Below, piece after piece: positions 11,060 through 23,430 of a stretch of DNA of 64,000 nt. Below the pieces are notes generated by a model that saw only the letters and a list, made by a program, of their open reading frames with translations, had not been told where the DNA came from and did no database searches. The stretch is from Mauremys mutica (taxonomy: Eukaryota; Chordata; Testudines; Geoemydidae). Both the position numbers and the translations under genes were made by a program. The stretch spans positions 20,573,965 through 20,637,964 of the forward strand of contig NC_059082.1 of the NCBI RefSeq assembly GCF_020497125.1, in the 5' to 3' direction. Within the stretch, counting starts at the first letter, position 1; each line of letters opens with the position of its first letter.

Positions 11060-11074
11060 TACTATTATCATTTT

Positions 11075-11209
11075 GTAAAAGCAGCAAAGAGTCCTGTGGC
11101 TCCTTATAGACTAACAGACGTTTTGGAGCGTGAGCTTTCGTGGGTGAATACCCACTTCGTCGGATGCATCTGCTTTTACGGATCCAGACTAACACGGCTA
11201 CCCCTCTGA
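11075..11209 (-). mobile_element. tRNA-type SINE with 15-bp target-site duplication
   Basis: On the minus strand it begins TCAGAGGGGTAGCCGTGTTA and runs through GAAAGCTCACGC to a 3' end CTTTGCTGCTTTTAC. It is flanked by a perfect 15-bp direct repeat, TACTATTATCATTTT (11060-11074 and 11210-11224), as produced by LINE-type target-primed integration. The same head words (GACTAACACGG on the plus strand) are typical of abundant sauropsid SINEs; the exact family name cannot be fixed here. Confidence 0.85.
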
Positions 11210-11254
11210 TACTATTATCATTTTATTGTTTGCATTATTTTAGCTCACACAAGC

Positions 11255-11475
11255 TTCTGCTGAGATCAGGGCCCCATTGTGCTGGGTACTGTACAAATAC
11301 ATAGTACGAGACAGTCCCCACCGCAAAGAACTTACAGTTTAAATAGTGAAGAAAGACACAGGTTGGGAGGGCAAATCAAGGCAAAGTAACTTGCCCAAGG
11401 TGACACGCCAATCAACAGCAGAGTTGGGCATAGGACCTGGGTCTCCCAAGTCCTAGTCCAGTGTCTCATCCAATT
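11255..11475 (-). mobile_element. MIR/CORE-type SINE
   Basis: On the minus strand it shows the MIR-like core GTCACCTTGGGCAAGTTACT, preceded by CCCAGGTCCTATGCCCAACT and followed by a tail with GTACAGTACCCAGCACAATG. That order (head, core, tail) fits an ancient amniote MIR-like element. The tail is shared with 35131 and 40440. Confidence 0.7.
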
Positions 11476-11917
11476 CTTCCTCTGTCTTTTGAGCAGTTCT
11501 AGTAGGAGGTTGACATTTTTTTTAATAATGCCTTAAAATTAATTATTTAAATAATTTTATGCAAGAACTTTGGACATTATCATAGCAGCTCTGGTGATAT
11601 TGAAGTCTGCCGGAGGGGTTGACAGACCCTATAATGTGCTGATGTGATCCCACTTACTCATACTGACACCCTGATGCCCAAAGGACCTATGACTAAGTAG
11701 AAGGTAATGCCTTAGACTACGTTCAGTGTATGACACATTAGTGAAACCATAGCAGCTCCACTGATGTTGAAATACATGAGTCGTGACTGTTACATTTGCA
11801 ACCTGTTGGGCTCAAATGGAAGTGCGTGCGTGTGTGTGTTGTAGTACCTGTACATACAGAAGAAACACCCTTATGTCCAGAAGAACTATCTCTATAAATA
11901 AGAGAATTGTCACCTTA

Positions 11918-12644
11918 AACATGCTATAGAGTTCATAGCGTTTTTGCGCTGTAAGTTTCACTGGTGATAGGGAACCGGTGAAAGTAAAGCACTGGTTTGT
12001 GTACTCACTTAATTCCTCAGGTGTCAGAGTGTGTTTACATTAGTAGCACTTCCATGACTGATGAGAGCAGCGCTCTAGGGCAGCTATTCCACAGTACAGC
12101 TCTCTCCATTTTGAAGATGGGTCTTGTGGGAAAGGGGGGGAGGTGATCGCAGGGCATCCTGGGTCCTTGCACATCCTCCTCTCTCCAAACACTGAGCAGC
12201 TCCAGTAGCTCAGCATTGCTCTAAGCAGAGAATTGTTTGCTCCGTGGAGCAGGCATTATCACCTGGCCAGATGATAAGTGAGCACTTGCCAAGAAAACAA
12301 GAAGAGGAGTTTCAAAGTTCCCAGGGCTTTACAGGGGGATGGGTGAATGTCTGTTTAACTGGTAGCAAAGTAGCAGAGCTGCTGGACAGAGTGGTCACCT
12401 AGGTACTGTGGGATATCCTCAGGAGGCTAAAAGCTGTGTAAACAGGAAGAACGTGTCTTCACTTGCACATCACTGCAAAAGCATCACCGGTAAGAGCTGT
12501 ACGCCTTTCGTGGAGGTGGTTTTCTTTTTGCAGTGAAACTTCTGAGTTTCACCACAAAAAGTCATTGGCATGTGTAGACACTCCCACGGTTTTTGCGCAA
12601 AAAAGGGACTTTTCCCGCTTTAAATGGCAAGTGTAAACATGTCC
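11918..12644. mobile_element. Harbinger-like non-autonomous element (727 bp)
   Basis: The stretch is flanked by TTA on both sides (11915-11917 and 12645-12647). Its right end GTGTAAACATGTCC resembles the inverted GGACATGTCTACAC ends of the neighbouring MITEs; the left end AACATGCTATAGAG is a weaker match. The interior has no open frame of note. It abuts the next MITE at the shared TTA. Confidence 0.5.
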
Positions 12645-12647
12645 TTA

Positions 12648-13003
12648 GGTTGACACAAGACAGCTTACTTGACCTAACTATGAAAGCATCTACACTAAAA
12701 TTTCACTCCTGCCAACACAACTGCCTTGCTATGCCACAAGTTGTGTAGAGTCAAGATCAATGTAGTTAGGTTGATGCAGAGTCAGTGTAGACACTGTATT
12801 GCTTACATTGACTGTTACTGGTTTTCGGGAGCTGTCCTACAGCGCTCCACACTGACAGTACAATTGATGCAAGCGCTCTTAGTGAGGATGCATAACACCG
12901 ACACAAGGAGCAAAGTGTAGACACGCACAAGTGACATGATTACTGAGGTGGCTGTATGCCGACATATGTTAGGTCAACTTAATTTTGTAGTGTAGACATG
13001 CCC
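12648..13003. mobile_element. Harbinger-type MITE, same family as 50716-51121
   Basis: It aligns along its length with 50716-51121 (shared words AGGAGCAAAGT, TAGACACGCACAAGT, GTCAACTTAATTTTGTAGTG). The right end GTAGTGTAGACATGCCC is followed by TAA. The left terminal repeat appears shortened. Its reversed right part also matches the left end of the transposase-bearing element at 62556. Confidence 0.75.
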
Positions 13004-13257
13004 TAAATATCGAAGCCTTTAAAATGTTATGGAAGCTAAATAATGTTGCATTCTTAAATGTTGTTGAATATATATTTAAATTAGTACTGCAAACCTGATT
13101 ATACCAAAGAGGCAGTGTTTGTTTCAGTAGTAAAAAGCCTCAGTAGCTGCTGCTCTACAAAGGCCACTTTTGCATCACTCTAATTGTGTGTGTGTGTGTA
13201 GGTGTTTAAAGTGGTCTTCTGTTTTATAGATACAAACCGACGTAATCCTGGGCACAT

Positions 13258-13384
13258 GGGAGGTTTTCAAAGGCACAAATAGCAGTCAGGCATCTAATTT
13301 CCATTGGCTATCAACCAATATCATTGACCTTCGGTGAGATTTTAGGCACCTAACTACCACTTTGTGCCTTTGAAAATCTCCCCC
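13258..13384. repeat. Fold-back element with 22-bp inverted ends
   Basis: GGGAGGTTTTCAAAGGCACA at the left is the inverse of the right end (TGTGCCTTTGAAAATCTCCC) with one mismatch. The GATTTTCAAAGG motif links it to the MITEs at 19969 and 47819. Confidence 0.65.
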
Positions 13385-15094
13385 ATCCCCAGTGATGTTA
13401 GCATTTAGGGATGTTAGCATTTGTCAAAAGTGCTCAGTCTTTACCTCTCTCTCTCTCTCATCCCAGTGACATCAATGGAGTCAGTGAGGCAAAGGTAGAA
13501 CACCCATTGATTTCCCTGGGAGGAGAGTTAAGTCCATGCTGAGTACTTTTTAAAATCCCACTCTGGATATCTAATTTCCTGCAAGTACAGTACATGCTAT
13601 GTACATGTGCAGTAGCATAACAGACTGCTAAATTCTAGTGACTGAGCTAATGATTAATTGTGGAAGAAAACCTGGACCTGCAAAATTGGATGATGCTGTT
13701 TGAAAATGAGGCCCATAATTGTATTGTGTTTCTAGGGATAGCTTACATGCATATGGCATCAGTTCCATAAGGTTCATTTTCACTGTCACAGCAGTTGGAG
13801 GCACGATCCTGAGAAGGGGTCTGAATGCCTAGTTTGAATCACTTAGTAGCTTCAATGCCTCTTGAGAGTTAGACACTGAAGTGCTGTTTCAGTGGAAATG
13901 AAAGAGCTTTCCCCCTGCTAAGATACACTCTGTGTTAACATAAATGTCTAATATAGTTACATTGGCAAAGTAATGTCATGGTGCCATTAAGCTGTCAATA
14001 AGCTTGGGTTTGAAGACAATCCATTATGCACTCAGCATACTTGGACTGACATCACATTGCTTCCCCCTCCCCTCCAGCAGGGCAACTTTAGAATATTAGA
14101 ATTTTTAATTAAAATATTATAGATAGACATTTTTAAGCAATTAAAACATGATTTGATTTAAGGCATTAGAAAGGAAATTCAGTTCAGGCCACTACTGTAT
14201 CCCCACTATATCCCATTGTTGGTAACAGCAGTGCCTATGTTATGGAAGCTCACTCACTCTTCTTAATATCCAGACTCTATAGGGTACATTAAAAAAAACC
14301 CAGTGGAGGCTGCAATACTAGATTTCCTTGCTTTTGGCTGAGTTAATCCTATAAATTATTTTACCTTTTTTGTTAGTTTAATCAAACTGAGGTTGATAGA
14401 CTTTTCTGGTATAATTTAGCTAAAAGCATTGTTAATTTAACAAATCTTCCCCACTGTAGGCTTCTCATGAACTCTCTCTTTCCGATATCTGAGGTATGTG
14501 AAGTCAGCCTCCCCTCCCCCCCCCCCCAAAAAAAAAGCCTGAACAGAGACAGAGTTCCAATTTCCTAGATTTCTCTTAATTAATCTTATATTCTCTAAAC
14601 TATATTCCAGGTTTTTAGGCTCTACTCTCCAAGAGTAGAGTTTCTAATGCCAACAATACCTAAATTAGTGTCATAGAAAATGACATGAGCTCTGTATCAC
14701 TGTGGAACTATACTATCCCTAGCAGGGCTTCGTGGGGTAGACATTTATTAAGAGTGACTGGGGAATGAAATTTAAGGAGAGATCAGTTCAATGGCTACCT
14801 CTGTGCTAGAGGCATAGTATGTAGCTGGTTGATCTAGGCAAGGAAAAAGCAAAAAGCACCCTGACAGGATCCAGTCTGCCCAAGTACAGAATTTCTACAG
14901 TTACTGAATGCCTTCCAAAAGCATCTTGATACCTAATATAGATATGCTGTGATTGTCAATCTACTGTATTAAGAATTATTTGTCTAATATTGTACAAAAA
15001 TGTGCCATTCCAAATTTATTCCACTTGATGTGAATGTATGAGTTGATCCATTACCAAGTATAGGATCCACTCTTGCAAGCCTTTACACATATCA
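13385..15094. other. Unassigned DNA with simple repeats
   Basis: Only low-complexity tracts are recognised: a CT run near 13448-13460 and a C-then-A homopolymer tract at 14514-14537. No gene is supported. Confidence 0.4.
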
Positions 15095-15240
15095 TGGAAT
15101 CATTGAACCATAAGGTTAGAAGAGACCCCAAGGGTCATCTAGTCTAACCCCCTGCCAAGATACAGGATTTGTTGTGCTACTAAACCGTCCAAGACAGATG
15201 GGTATCCAGTCACTACTTGAAAACCTCCAGTGAAGGTGTG
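15095..15240 (-). mobile_element. CR1 LINE 3'-end fragment
   Basis: It reads GGAATCATTGAACCATAAGG, then AGAGACCCCAAGGGTCATCT, with GAAAACCTCCAGTGAAGG further right. These are the antisense of the CR1 3' region, so the element lies on the minus strand with its 3' end at the left. Strongly 5'-truncated, as usual. Confidence 0.8.
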
Positions 15241-15372
15241 TCCTTTGACTTGAATGGGATATTTGTGAGTAAATGTGACTCATGAGCATGAGTAAGATTA
15301 CATAAAGGAGTAAGATTTTTGCAAGATCAGACCCTTAGCTTGCTTGGATAGGACTATTTCCAGGATTTCTAA

Positions 15373-15645
15373 GGCTATATATACCCAGCAATCAGGGAGT
15401 GTGATTGCAGCACGTGTAGACCTACCCAAGCTAGCTTTAATTTAGCTAGCTTGGGTACCAATAGCAGTGAAGCCGAGGCAGCACAGGCTGTACAAGCCCA
15501 CCTGGAACCCTGGGTATGTACTTGCACTGCACAGCTAACTTGCACTGAAGACTGTGCTGCTGCGTCTTCACTGATAGATTAAAACTAACTCGGGTAGGTC
15601 TACATGTGCTGCAGTAACACCTCTGACTGCAGTGCAGACATACCC
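15373..15645. mobile_element. Harbinger-type MITE flanked by TAA
   Basis: TAA lies on both sides (15370-15372, 15646-15648). The right end GCAGACATACCC is the inverse of the GGGTATGTCT-type end shared with 45308 and 51125. Internal CAAGCTAGCT and inverted copies give a fold-back interior. Confidence 0.7.
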
Positions 15646-17740
15646 TAAGCCTGACGTAGCCTGTAGTCGGATATCAAACACACAGAGAACTTTCATTCCA
15701 CCAAAGAACTATTTTGGGAGCTTTATTTGAAATGGAAGGAGACTCTAGTAAAAATGATCTTATAAGAATAAGTATTTCTAGGAAGATGCCTTGCAGGTAG
15801 GTAGTAGCATGTTGTACATCACATCTAAATCTTTTCAACAGGCTGCTTTTATGCCAAGTCTTGTGCAGGTCTGAAGTTTGTGTTGCCTTTTTATAATGAC
15901 TAAAAAGTTTTAAATACTGTAACAGTATGGTTGTGTAGATTTAAATAAGATGAAGTCTACAATCCTTGTGTAACTTCTTTCATTGTATTTGATGATCCAG
16001 GACCCCTGCAATACCTGTTGGTGTTTGTAGCACCTCATGTCTCCAGCTGAGCCTGGGATGATTCCGTTGTGGTGAGTACTGTACAAACACCAGTACCACA
16101 TATGCTGCAATTCATCATAATCACAATGGTGTGAGTTAAAGAAGGAGCATTTGCCTTTACTTTGAAATTCCTGTCTGTTCTTCAAATCCTTAATGTTGTT
16201 TAAACATTGTACTAATATTTTATGCAGAGGGGACAAGTTCTTAAAAAACTTGCAAAAGGGATTATCCAGTGCTTTGTATCCCCCCCATTCCCCCGGTCAC
16301 ATTTAGCATGCTGTTAAGAAAAGCTTGGTTTAATATTCTGGGGCAGTAGAGGGTTCTCTAATGTCTAAGGGCCCTGTTCAACAAGAAAAGAATCAGCATG
16401 TTATGTTAATAAATTTGCATAACTTAGAAGAAAAAAACACAAAATGCATCTTCAAACATAAATTACCTTATTCCTAGATTCCTCAAATCTCCTTTGTCCA
16501 CACAGGCCTCCCCTGACCACTGATAAGACTAGCTCAAAATACAGAGACAGGATCAAAGAACAAAATATGCATTCCTGGCAAATATATTGACAAGAATCAA
16601 AAAAGTACATGCACTATTAGCACTGTCCTATCTACAACAGACTGTAAGCACAAAAGCACTAAAATATTTTTGACCAATATGTGTTATGTATTGCATGATT
16701 TAATGGCTAGCTGTGTAACACAAGGGTTGCACACTTTCCAAGAGGCAAAGCATGTACTTGTTTGCCTAACAAAAACAGCACTGTTAACACCCTGGATGTT
16801 CCTTTAAACAAGGCTTTAAAATTCCCTTTCTATAGAATGGAGGAAAATATCCATTGAAATGTGCTTTGTTACTTTACATGGAGTTCCTTTGACCATTTGC
16901 AGGGACACTTTTAGTAAATATCTTTGATAGTGAAGACGCTAATCAAGAGGATGCCTCAGTGTGCTTTGTTTCGTAATGACCGAGTTTGAGGCCGTATTTA
17001 AAACAGCTTTGAATTGAGCTAGGGTTTAGTAGTGTGAGGATATGGCATTAGCAATTAGACCTAACAAGGCTATTTAGGAACAAGAAATTATTCACTGTGA
17101 TAATAGGACAGTGGGTTAGTAAAGCAGGGAGCTAAAGAAAGCTTTTGCTACGGGTGGTGACCCTATATTATCTGTAGGTCAGCATGTAGGAATTAAGGGC
17201 CAAATTCTCTGGTGGCATAACTCAAATGACTTCAGTGCAATTGCACCACTATCCTAAATATTAGATTTCAATGATATTTCTTTTGTGTTAGAGGCAAATT
17301 CTAGATTACTAGTTTTGCATTATAATGAATTTCTGGAGGAGTTGAATCGGTACACACAATTATTTTGGTGCATAAATCTAGGTGGGCTCCAACTGATACC
17401 CATTATTTCTGAAATGAACATTTAACACTCTTCTTAACTCCTTTAACATCCAATGCAGGTGCTGCTTTGCACCATTTTTCCTCTCATCATATTTTTGTTG
17501 ACTCCTCTCTCTACCTGAATGTTCCTTAAATTTCATTTGAGCTTTAAATTTGTTTTGTTTGCTCTGGGAGGTCATGGGATGCAGCATATGTGTGCTGTAA
17601 TGCCACTCATCTAGTTTTGTTTTCTGAAGATAACTGTTGATTTAATTTCATGTTTCTGCGAAGATTATGGTGTTCTCTCCCCCTACCTCCGAATAACTTA
17701 AATGTTTCCCGGTAGCCCACGAAATGTTATGCCCAAATAA
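15646..17740. other. Unassigned DNA, no gene recognised
   Basis: Small open frames (15910-16236 and 17378-17587, minus) show no family motif or codon pattern. A short GGGCCAAATTCTCTGG segment at 17198 is a common ancient-repeat word. Nothing else is seen. Confidence 0.4.
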
Positions 17741-17886
17741 ATTTGTTAGTCTCTAAGGTGCCACAAGTACTCCTGTTCTTTTTCCTTGAAGAATGTTGAC
17801 CCGAAGAAGAGCTCTGTAAGTTTGAAAGCATGTCTCTCTCACTAACAGAAGTTGGTCCAATAAGTGTTTACCTCACCCACCTTGTG
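17741..17886 (+). repeat. SINE 3' piece joined to a second dispersed repeat
   Basis: 17745-17786 (TTAGTCTCTAAGGTGCCACA) resembles the 3' part of the SINE family seen inverted at 11075. It is followed by a repeat with AAGAAGAGCTCTGTAAG and ACAGAAGTTGGTCCAATAAG, which also occurs inverted at 39115-39200 and truncated at 62490-62555. Confidence 0.6.
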
Positions 17887-19904
17887 TTTTGAATGTTTCC
17901 AATGAAATTACTTGGTCACTGACAATGGAGATAGGTTTCAAAAACAGCTGATTAACATAGTTATTAAGTATTTGGTCATCACATAATGCAGAGTGCAATA
18001 TCCATCTTTTGGGAGAATCCAGTCTTCATAAATGTCTTCTGAAATACCTATTGGCGAACAGTTAGCTATAAACGGTATTGCAAAGCTACTGCGAAAGGAG
18101 AAAAACTGTTGATTGGCTTGATTGGCTGACGGGTGGAAAGTTGCTTACAATAACAAAGTGCCATGGCTTTGGAGAATTTTCCTTTTCTTTTTCCTTTTCT
18201 TCTTTAGAGAGGGTTTTGTCCTGAGGCTTTGCTGTGCAGCCTTTACCCGTCTTGGTGAGCACTTTCCCATTGATGTCAATGTGCATAAAGGGTAAATAGT
18301 CTAGCCCTTAATGTTACAGAAGGTTTCTAAGAACAACACCACAGAGCAGAAGATAATTCAGTGTCAGCAGATTTCATGCTGAAGACTGGTCCTAGCTTTT
18401 GGATGCTTATCCAGTCCCTGAGCCATTTGGGAGCCCCATCCCATGACCTTTTGTGATTTCCCTCCTTCCCACAAGTTTTTCATCAGCCCAGTACAAGAAG
18501 GCCCATTCACCAACAGGATCTCAGTTTTAAGGTTCCCTCTGTCCATATTCTCTGTAGGAATTAATTATTAGAATTCATCTTTATTTCATTTTGTGTAGGA
18601 GATAAAGGCCTGGATTATTATTTTTGCCCTGTGAAATTTGAATTGGTTCACAAGATGATTTGGTGCCTATGCCTCTCTCTGGCCACAGATGTTTTTCAAA
18701 TAGATGCCCACTTCTTCCTCCCCATCCTGGCTGCCAGTCCTCCTTCAGGGGGACACCTTGTGAAATCCTTCGCACCTCAGAGTACTGGTGACATACTGAG
18801 AGCAAGAGCTCTCAACAGGGAGCTCAGAGAGGCTTTCAAACTGCATGCGTTTATAACACCCTTTGGATTCTGATGCTGCAGAGGGGCAAACCAGAAACTG
18901 AGAAAACTGGAGTGAAGCAGGACAACGTGCCTGACAAATGAGGGCGCTTAGTCCAGCAATCAAATGTTCCTGTTGTATTGGGTTAAGGAGTTTCTCTTGG
19001 TATTGAGTCCACTTGACTTTATTGAACCTGGGCCTGGGAGCTCTAGCCACTGGCAAGGTCAGTAGTACATCTGTCAGTAGGCACAGGGCTTGTTCTGAAT
19101 GGCCTGAAGGTCTCTCCTTCGCTATAGACGTATGGCTTTGACATACATGCATTACCCAGTTTGCAAAAGTAAACTACAAAGTGTAGATATTTGGGGAAAG
19201 CATGTATCCAGAAAGTGGATATAAACCTGCTGAATGGGATTACAGTTATTGAATCACTGGCTGAGCAATTGGGGGCATATACTGCAGCTACTGCTGTTTT
19301 TCTCCTCCTGCCACTAGTGCTGATTCTTTGTTTTCTTTCTGCTGTGTTGCATTCATCCAAAATCTAGTTTCAGACAATGGAGATTTTAAAAAATGTCTCC
19401 ATATGAGTGGAGGAGTTCAGTAGTCCAAAAAGAAGTGCCCAGTGATTATATGTATGTTCCGTAGATCACTCTGTCCTTTTTATAGCTCCATAACACATAT
19501 ATGTATTTAAAATTTACACACATTTGAATTTCAAAGTAGCTTTCACAAATTGCCTATTTATATTAGTAGTTCCCTTTTGAATCTTTCTCTCCGTGTATCA
19601 TCCGCTCACCACCTTCCTTCTGTCACCCAACTATGCTGACTATAATCTGTCTTTTTTGTTTGTTTGTTTTGTGTAAACGAAAACATTATCCATTACAGCA
19701 TGTGTGTATTTGCACTTTCTGTTCTTGAACTGGAATGGTCAGTCTATATACTGGGCAACTGCCACATCATCTGCAAAGGATAAATACTTGGTTGCTATGA
19801 AATGTTATTGCTATTGCCAAATTCACACAAATGAAAGGTTATGGGGCTCTTTTCACTAGTTTGGATGTACAGTCTTGTGTTTGACGTACTTGAATAGAAT
19901 TTAG
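17887..19904. other. Unassigned DNA, no gene recognised
   Basis: Open frames at 18086-18286, 18745-19152 and 19043-19360 (minus) have no motif, no splice context and composition like the surrounding DNA. A TTTG microsatellite lies near 19655. Confidence 0.4.
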
Positions 19905-20430
19905 ATGCACTGGAATCTATTCCCAGCTCTGCCGCAGACTTCTTTTGCAATCTTGGGCAGATCATTTAGGCCCAGATATTTAAAGGTACTCGGGTGTGGC
20001 TATGCTCAGCATTGCAATGCCTCACTAATTTAGGAGCCTAAATCTAATTTTTAAAAGCAATTTAGGCACTTAGGAGCATAAATCCCTTTTAAATATGAAA
20101 TTTTGGCTCCTGAGTCAATTAGGGGATGCACAGCAACTCCTAAATACCTTTACAAATCTGGGTTTCTGGGACAGATTTTCAAAAGAGTTCCTCTGCCATT
20201 TAGGGACATAAATGAATGGTCAGATTTTCAATAGTGCTCATCACCCTTTGGGAACAATAGGTGCTGCTGTGTGTGAAAATCTGTCCCTTAATCTGTCTTT
20301 TGCCTCAGATCCTTTTGTTTAATATGGGGATAATACTTCCCTACTTCACAGCGATGTTGTGAGGTGTTCAGATGCTATGATTATGAATGCCCTAGCAAAG
20401 GCTAGGAATTAATAAAAATTATTGTACCCT
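19905..20430 (+). mobile_element. MIR/CORE-type SINE split by a MITE
   Basis: The left piece (19905-19968) reads CCCAGCTCTGCCGCAGACTT and CTTGGGCAGATCATTTA. The right piece (20288-20430) continues with TTAATCTGTCTTTTGCCTCA and GGGGATAATACTTCCCTACT. Joined, they follow the MIR-like order without a gap. The element between them is at 19969-20287. Confidence 0.75.
19969..20287. mobile_element. Harbinger-like MITE inserted in a MIR-like SINE, TTA duplication
   Basis: The ends are GGCCCAGATATTTAAA and the inverse TGAAAATCTGTCCC. TTA flanks both sides (19966-19968, 20288-20290). The interior is built of inverted segments around TTTAGGAGCCTAAAT. Confidence 0.75.
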
Positions 20431-21664
20431 CTAAATCCTGAAATAAATATATAAACTTCAGCAAGAACTCCGTTCATATCCATTCATTGTGAGAGTAATT
20501 TAACACTTATTTTAAAACTCAAATGACTTAAGAGGCTGTTGTGAAGGAAAAACAAAATGCAGCATTGTTCAAAACAAGTAGCGGAGCAGAACAATTACTA
20601 TTTGATGCCAGTGGAATTGGAAGATGTATGATGCGGAGGGAACATTGAGTTTACTGTGCAGCTCGCTAGTCGGGAAAGATTTTTTTTTTTTGGCAGAGTT
20701 TACCCAATTTCTATCTTTCCACTAATATGTACACCCCAGTGAGAGGAGAAGATTCCAGTAAAAGCTAATCTGGTTCTAGGAATCCCCTCCCTCCCCCCCA
20801 AATCTAAGGCTTGTTCACAGCACTGCTCGGGTTTCTCCACTTAAAGGCCAGCAAGATGACTTTCTTGACATATCGAAACACTGCAACCCTTCTTTTGCAG
20901 ACTAGTTACTGTTACAGGATAGACCTCATTAGATGAAGTAAGCCAGAGGTTGTCGTTATGTTGCAGCATATCCTCTGACAATGCTGCCTTTATTTATGCA
21001 TGCTTGTTTAAAGATTGCTTTTCGTGCTCCAAGGATCATTATATCAAATATCAGTCAAACGAGTATCAAATTCACTAGCTCAGCGAAGGATCAGAAAGAC
21101 AGTGCAGGATCCCAACTTGCATGGGATTAAAAATATCTTTATACATTTGCCAACATCTTCATCCAAATTGACCTGAAGAATAACTTCATGTGACCCGTAC
21201 ATAATCTCTTATTTTCCTTGTATTTTCCTCTCCCTATAACCTAATAATCTGACTGTAAATATCACTTTCAGTGAGATGTTGTCAAGCAGTTCATTAAAGG
21301 ACTGCTAGTTTCCCCATGGTAATTTTTGAAAAACAATCCATTTAGAAATAATTCTTTTTGCACCAGCCTATATCTTCTGCCTCTCTCTCCTCTTACTGTC
21401 TATTAACTAAGGATATGGAAACAGACTCTTTATTCCTTAAGAGCTCATCTGCTCCTACTGCCAGTCTCCTACGTAAAGTTACAATCTTCTCTGCATGTGA
21501 CATCACAATTGGTTGCTGTGCAAACGATTATGACATCTCCAACAGAGGACTGACTTCAAGTGGGGAATAATTGCCACGAGCAGCTGAAATCTCAAAACAA
21601 TAGTTCTGCTTGAATAGGTACATTTATAATAAAGACTGAGGGAAAAGAAAATACAGAGACTGTA
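20431..21664. other. Unassigned DNA, no gene recognised
   Basis: No known repeat or coding pattern is seen. Part of it (20460-20660) lacks any repeat word found elsewhere in the window. Confidence 0.4.
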
Positions 21665-21671
21665 GACTATA

Positions 21672-22239
21672 TTGGGGTGGGCAAACTTTTTGGCCCGAGG
21701 GCCACATCGGGGTGTAAAACTGTATGGAGGGATGGGTAAGGAAAGCTGTGCCTCCCCAAACAGCCTGGTCCCTGCCCCCTATCTGCCCCTCCCACTTCTC
21801 ACTCCCTGACTGGCCCCCTCAGAATCCCCCCCCCATCCAACTCCCTCCCCCTCTCCCGCTCCTTGTCCTCTGACCACCTCCTCCCAGGACCCCTGCCCCA
21901 ACTGCCCCTGGGACTCCACTCCCTATCCAACCCCCCCTGCTCCCTGTCCCCTGACTGCCTCCCAGGACTCCCCTGCCCCTTATTCAACCTCCAGCCCCGG
22001 CCCCCTTACCATGCCGCTCAGAGCAGCATGTCTGAAGCCGCGCCTCCTGGCCAGAGCCAAACACACTGCCACGCTGCCCTGCATGAGCGCACAGCCCCAC
22101 CACCTAGAGCGCTGCCCGCGGGGTGGCATGGCTGTGGGGGAGGGGCTGGGGGCTACCTGCCCGGCCAGAAGCTTAGGGGCTGGGCAGGATGGTCCCATGG
22201 GCCGGATGTGGCCCACGGGCTGTAGTTTGCCCGCCTCTG
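21672..22239. mobile_element. hAT-type non-autonomous element with C-rich interior
   Basis: The left end TGGGGTGGGCAAACT matches the inverse of the right end AGTTTGCCCGCCTCTG. The flanks GACTATAT and GACTATGT are a 7-of-8 target duplication (left copy read with a one-base offset). The interior is strongly C-rich on the plus strand, which makes long spurious open frames on both strands (for example 21863-22225). Confidence 0.75.
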
Positions 22240-22247
22240 GACTATGT

Positions 22248-23242
22248 GGAGCTTGGTTGAAAAAGATTTTATTTGCAAACAAAGTTTTCTATGAGGATTC
22301 ACTGTCTCTTTTAACAGTCTACAAGGTAAAATATATTCTTAATTTATCCCAGCATTAGAAAGTGAAATACACACATTTATGCTCAATTATGCAGGTAGCA
22401 GCAGAAGGCTTTCCTGCTCACTTCTGTTTTAGCGTTGTCCTACCAAACGGACAGCAGCAGAGATAGCGACATTGTTTTTTCTCCGCTCCTCTGTAAGATT
22501 CTGTCTGCCAGCCCCTTTGCCTATTTGTTGCCTCTTTGCTGTACTTCTTTCAACTCAACTTTCTGCTATTTGCACCTTAGTTTGGCTGAGTGCTGTAGCC
22601 CTGGGACGTTGCAGTCTAGATAAGAAATTTATTTCTGGAGGCTCAATACACTCGTTAACACTCACGGAGACAAGAAAAATACATTGCTGGCCTGCTTGAA
22701 ACTTTCCTTAGCACTGACTGTATGGAGGGTTGGGTATGTGTGATAGGAAGGGAGGAACTTGTTTCTAATAGAGAGCCCACCACTAGCAGCATTGTAGCAA
22801 ATTTAAGTGTCCATTCCCTGCATAATCCGTTTTAAAAAACGGTCAGTACATACAACCAGTTCATTTCAGTTATTGCCTGTCAGTTTATCCCCTCTGTGGG
22901 GGGATTCAGCCCTTAGATTAAGTATTTCTCAGTGGTATATTATGCCCAAATAGCCATGGTAGCAAAAAATGCCTAACTTTACCTGTGACAAGTGAGAAGA
23001 GGGTGTCCCTTCAGCTTCTTTACCTCTGTGCTTAATTATTGTCATTGATATCTGGGAATGAAGCCAGACTCCCTGAAAAAGCTCCAGTGCTTGGCAACAC
23101 AGGAATACATCACTATGGTGCTCTACCAGCTGCACTTGCTCCCTGGTAAATAACAGAGTAATAGAAGCAATATATAACTTTGATCTACTTGCCTTGGTTC
23201 CAGTAGGATATAATTGAATTTTTTTTTAATGGAGTGAAGATG
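22248..23242. other. Unassigned DNA, no gene recognised
   Basis: Overlapping open frames at 22435-22699 have no family resemblance. Nothing else is recognised. Confidence 0.35.
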
Positions 23243-23430
23243 ATTCCTAGATTTTTAAGGCCAGAAGGGACTGATATGATTGTCTAGTCTGATCTCCTGC
23301 ATACGACAAGCCAGACATCCTCATGCAATAATTTCTTCATCAAACCCATAACTTCTGTTTTGAGCTATAACCTGTCTTTTAGGAAGGTATCCAGTTTTCA
23401 CTTGGACTGCAAGTGATGGAGACTCTACCA
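23243..23430 (-). mobile_element. CR1-like LINE 3' fragment
   Basis: Antisense CR1 words are present: TTTTTAAGGCCAGAAGGGAC, GTCTAGTCTGATCTCCTGCA. The 3' end is at the left. Confidence 0.7.

Noticed and set aside
21863..22282. Overlapping proline-rich frames on both strands
   Set aside because: Low-complexity C-rich interior of a hAT-type element.
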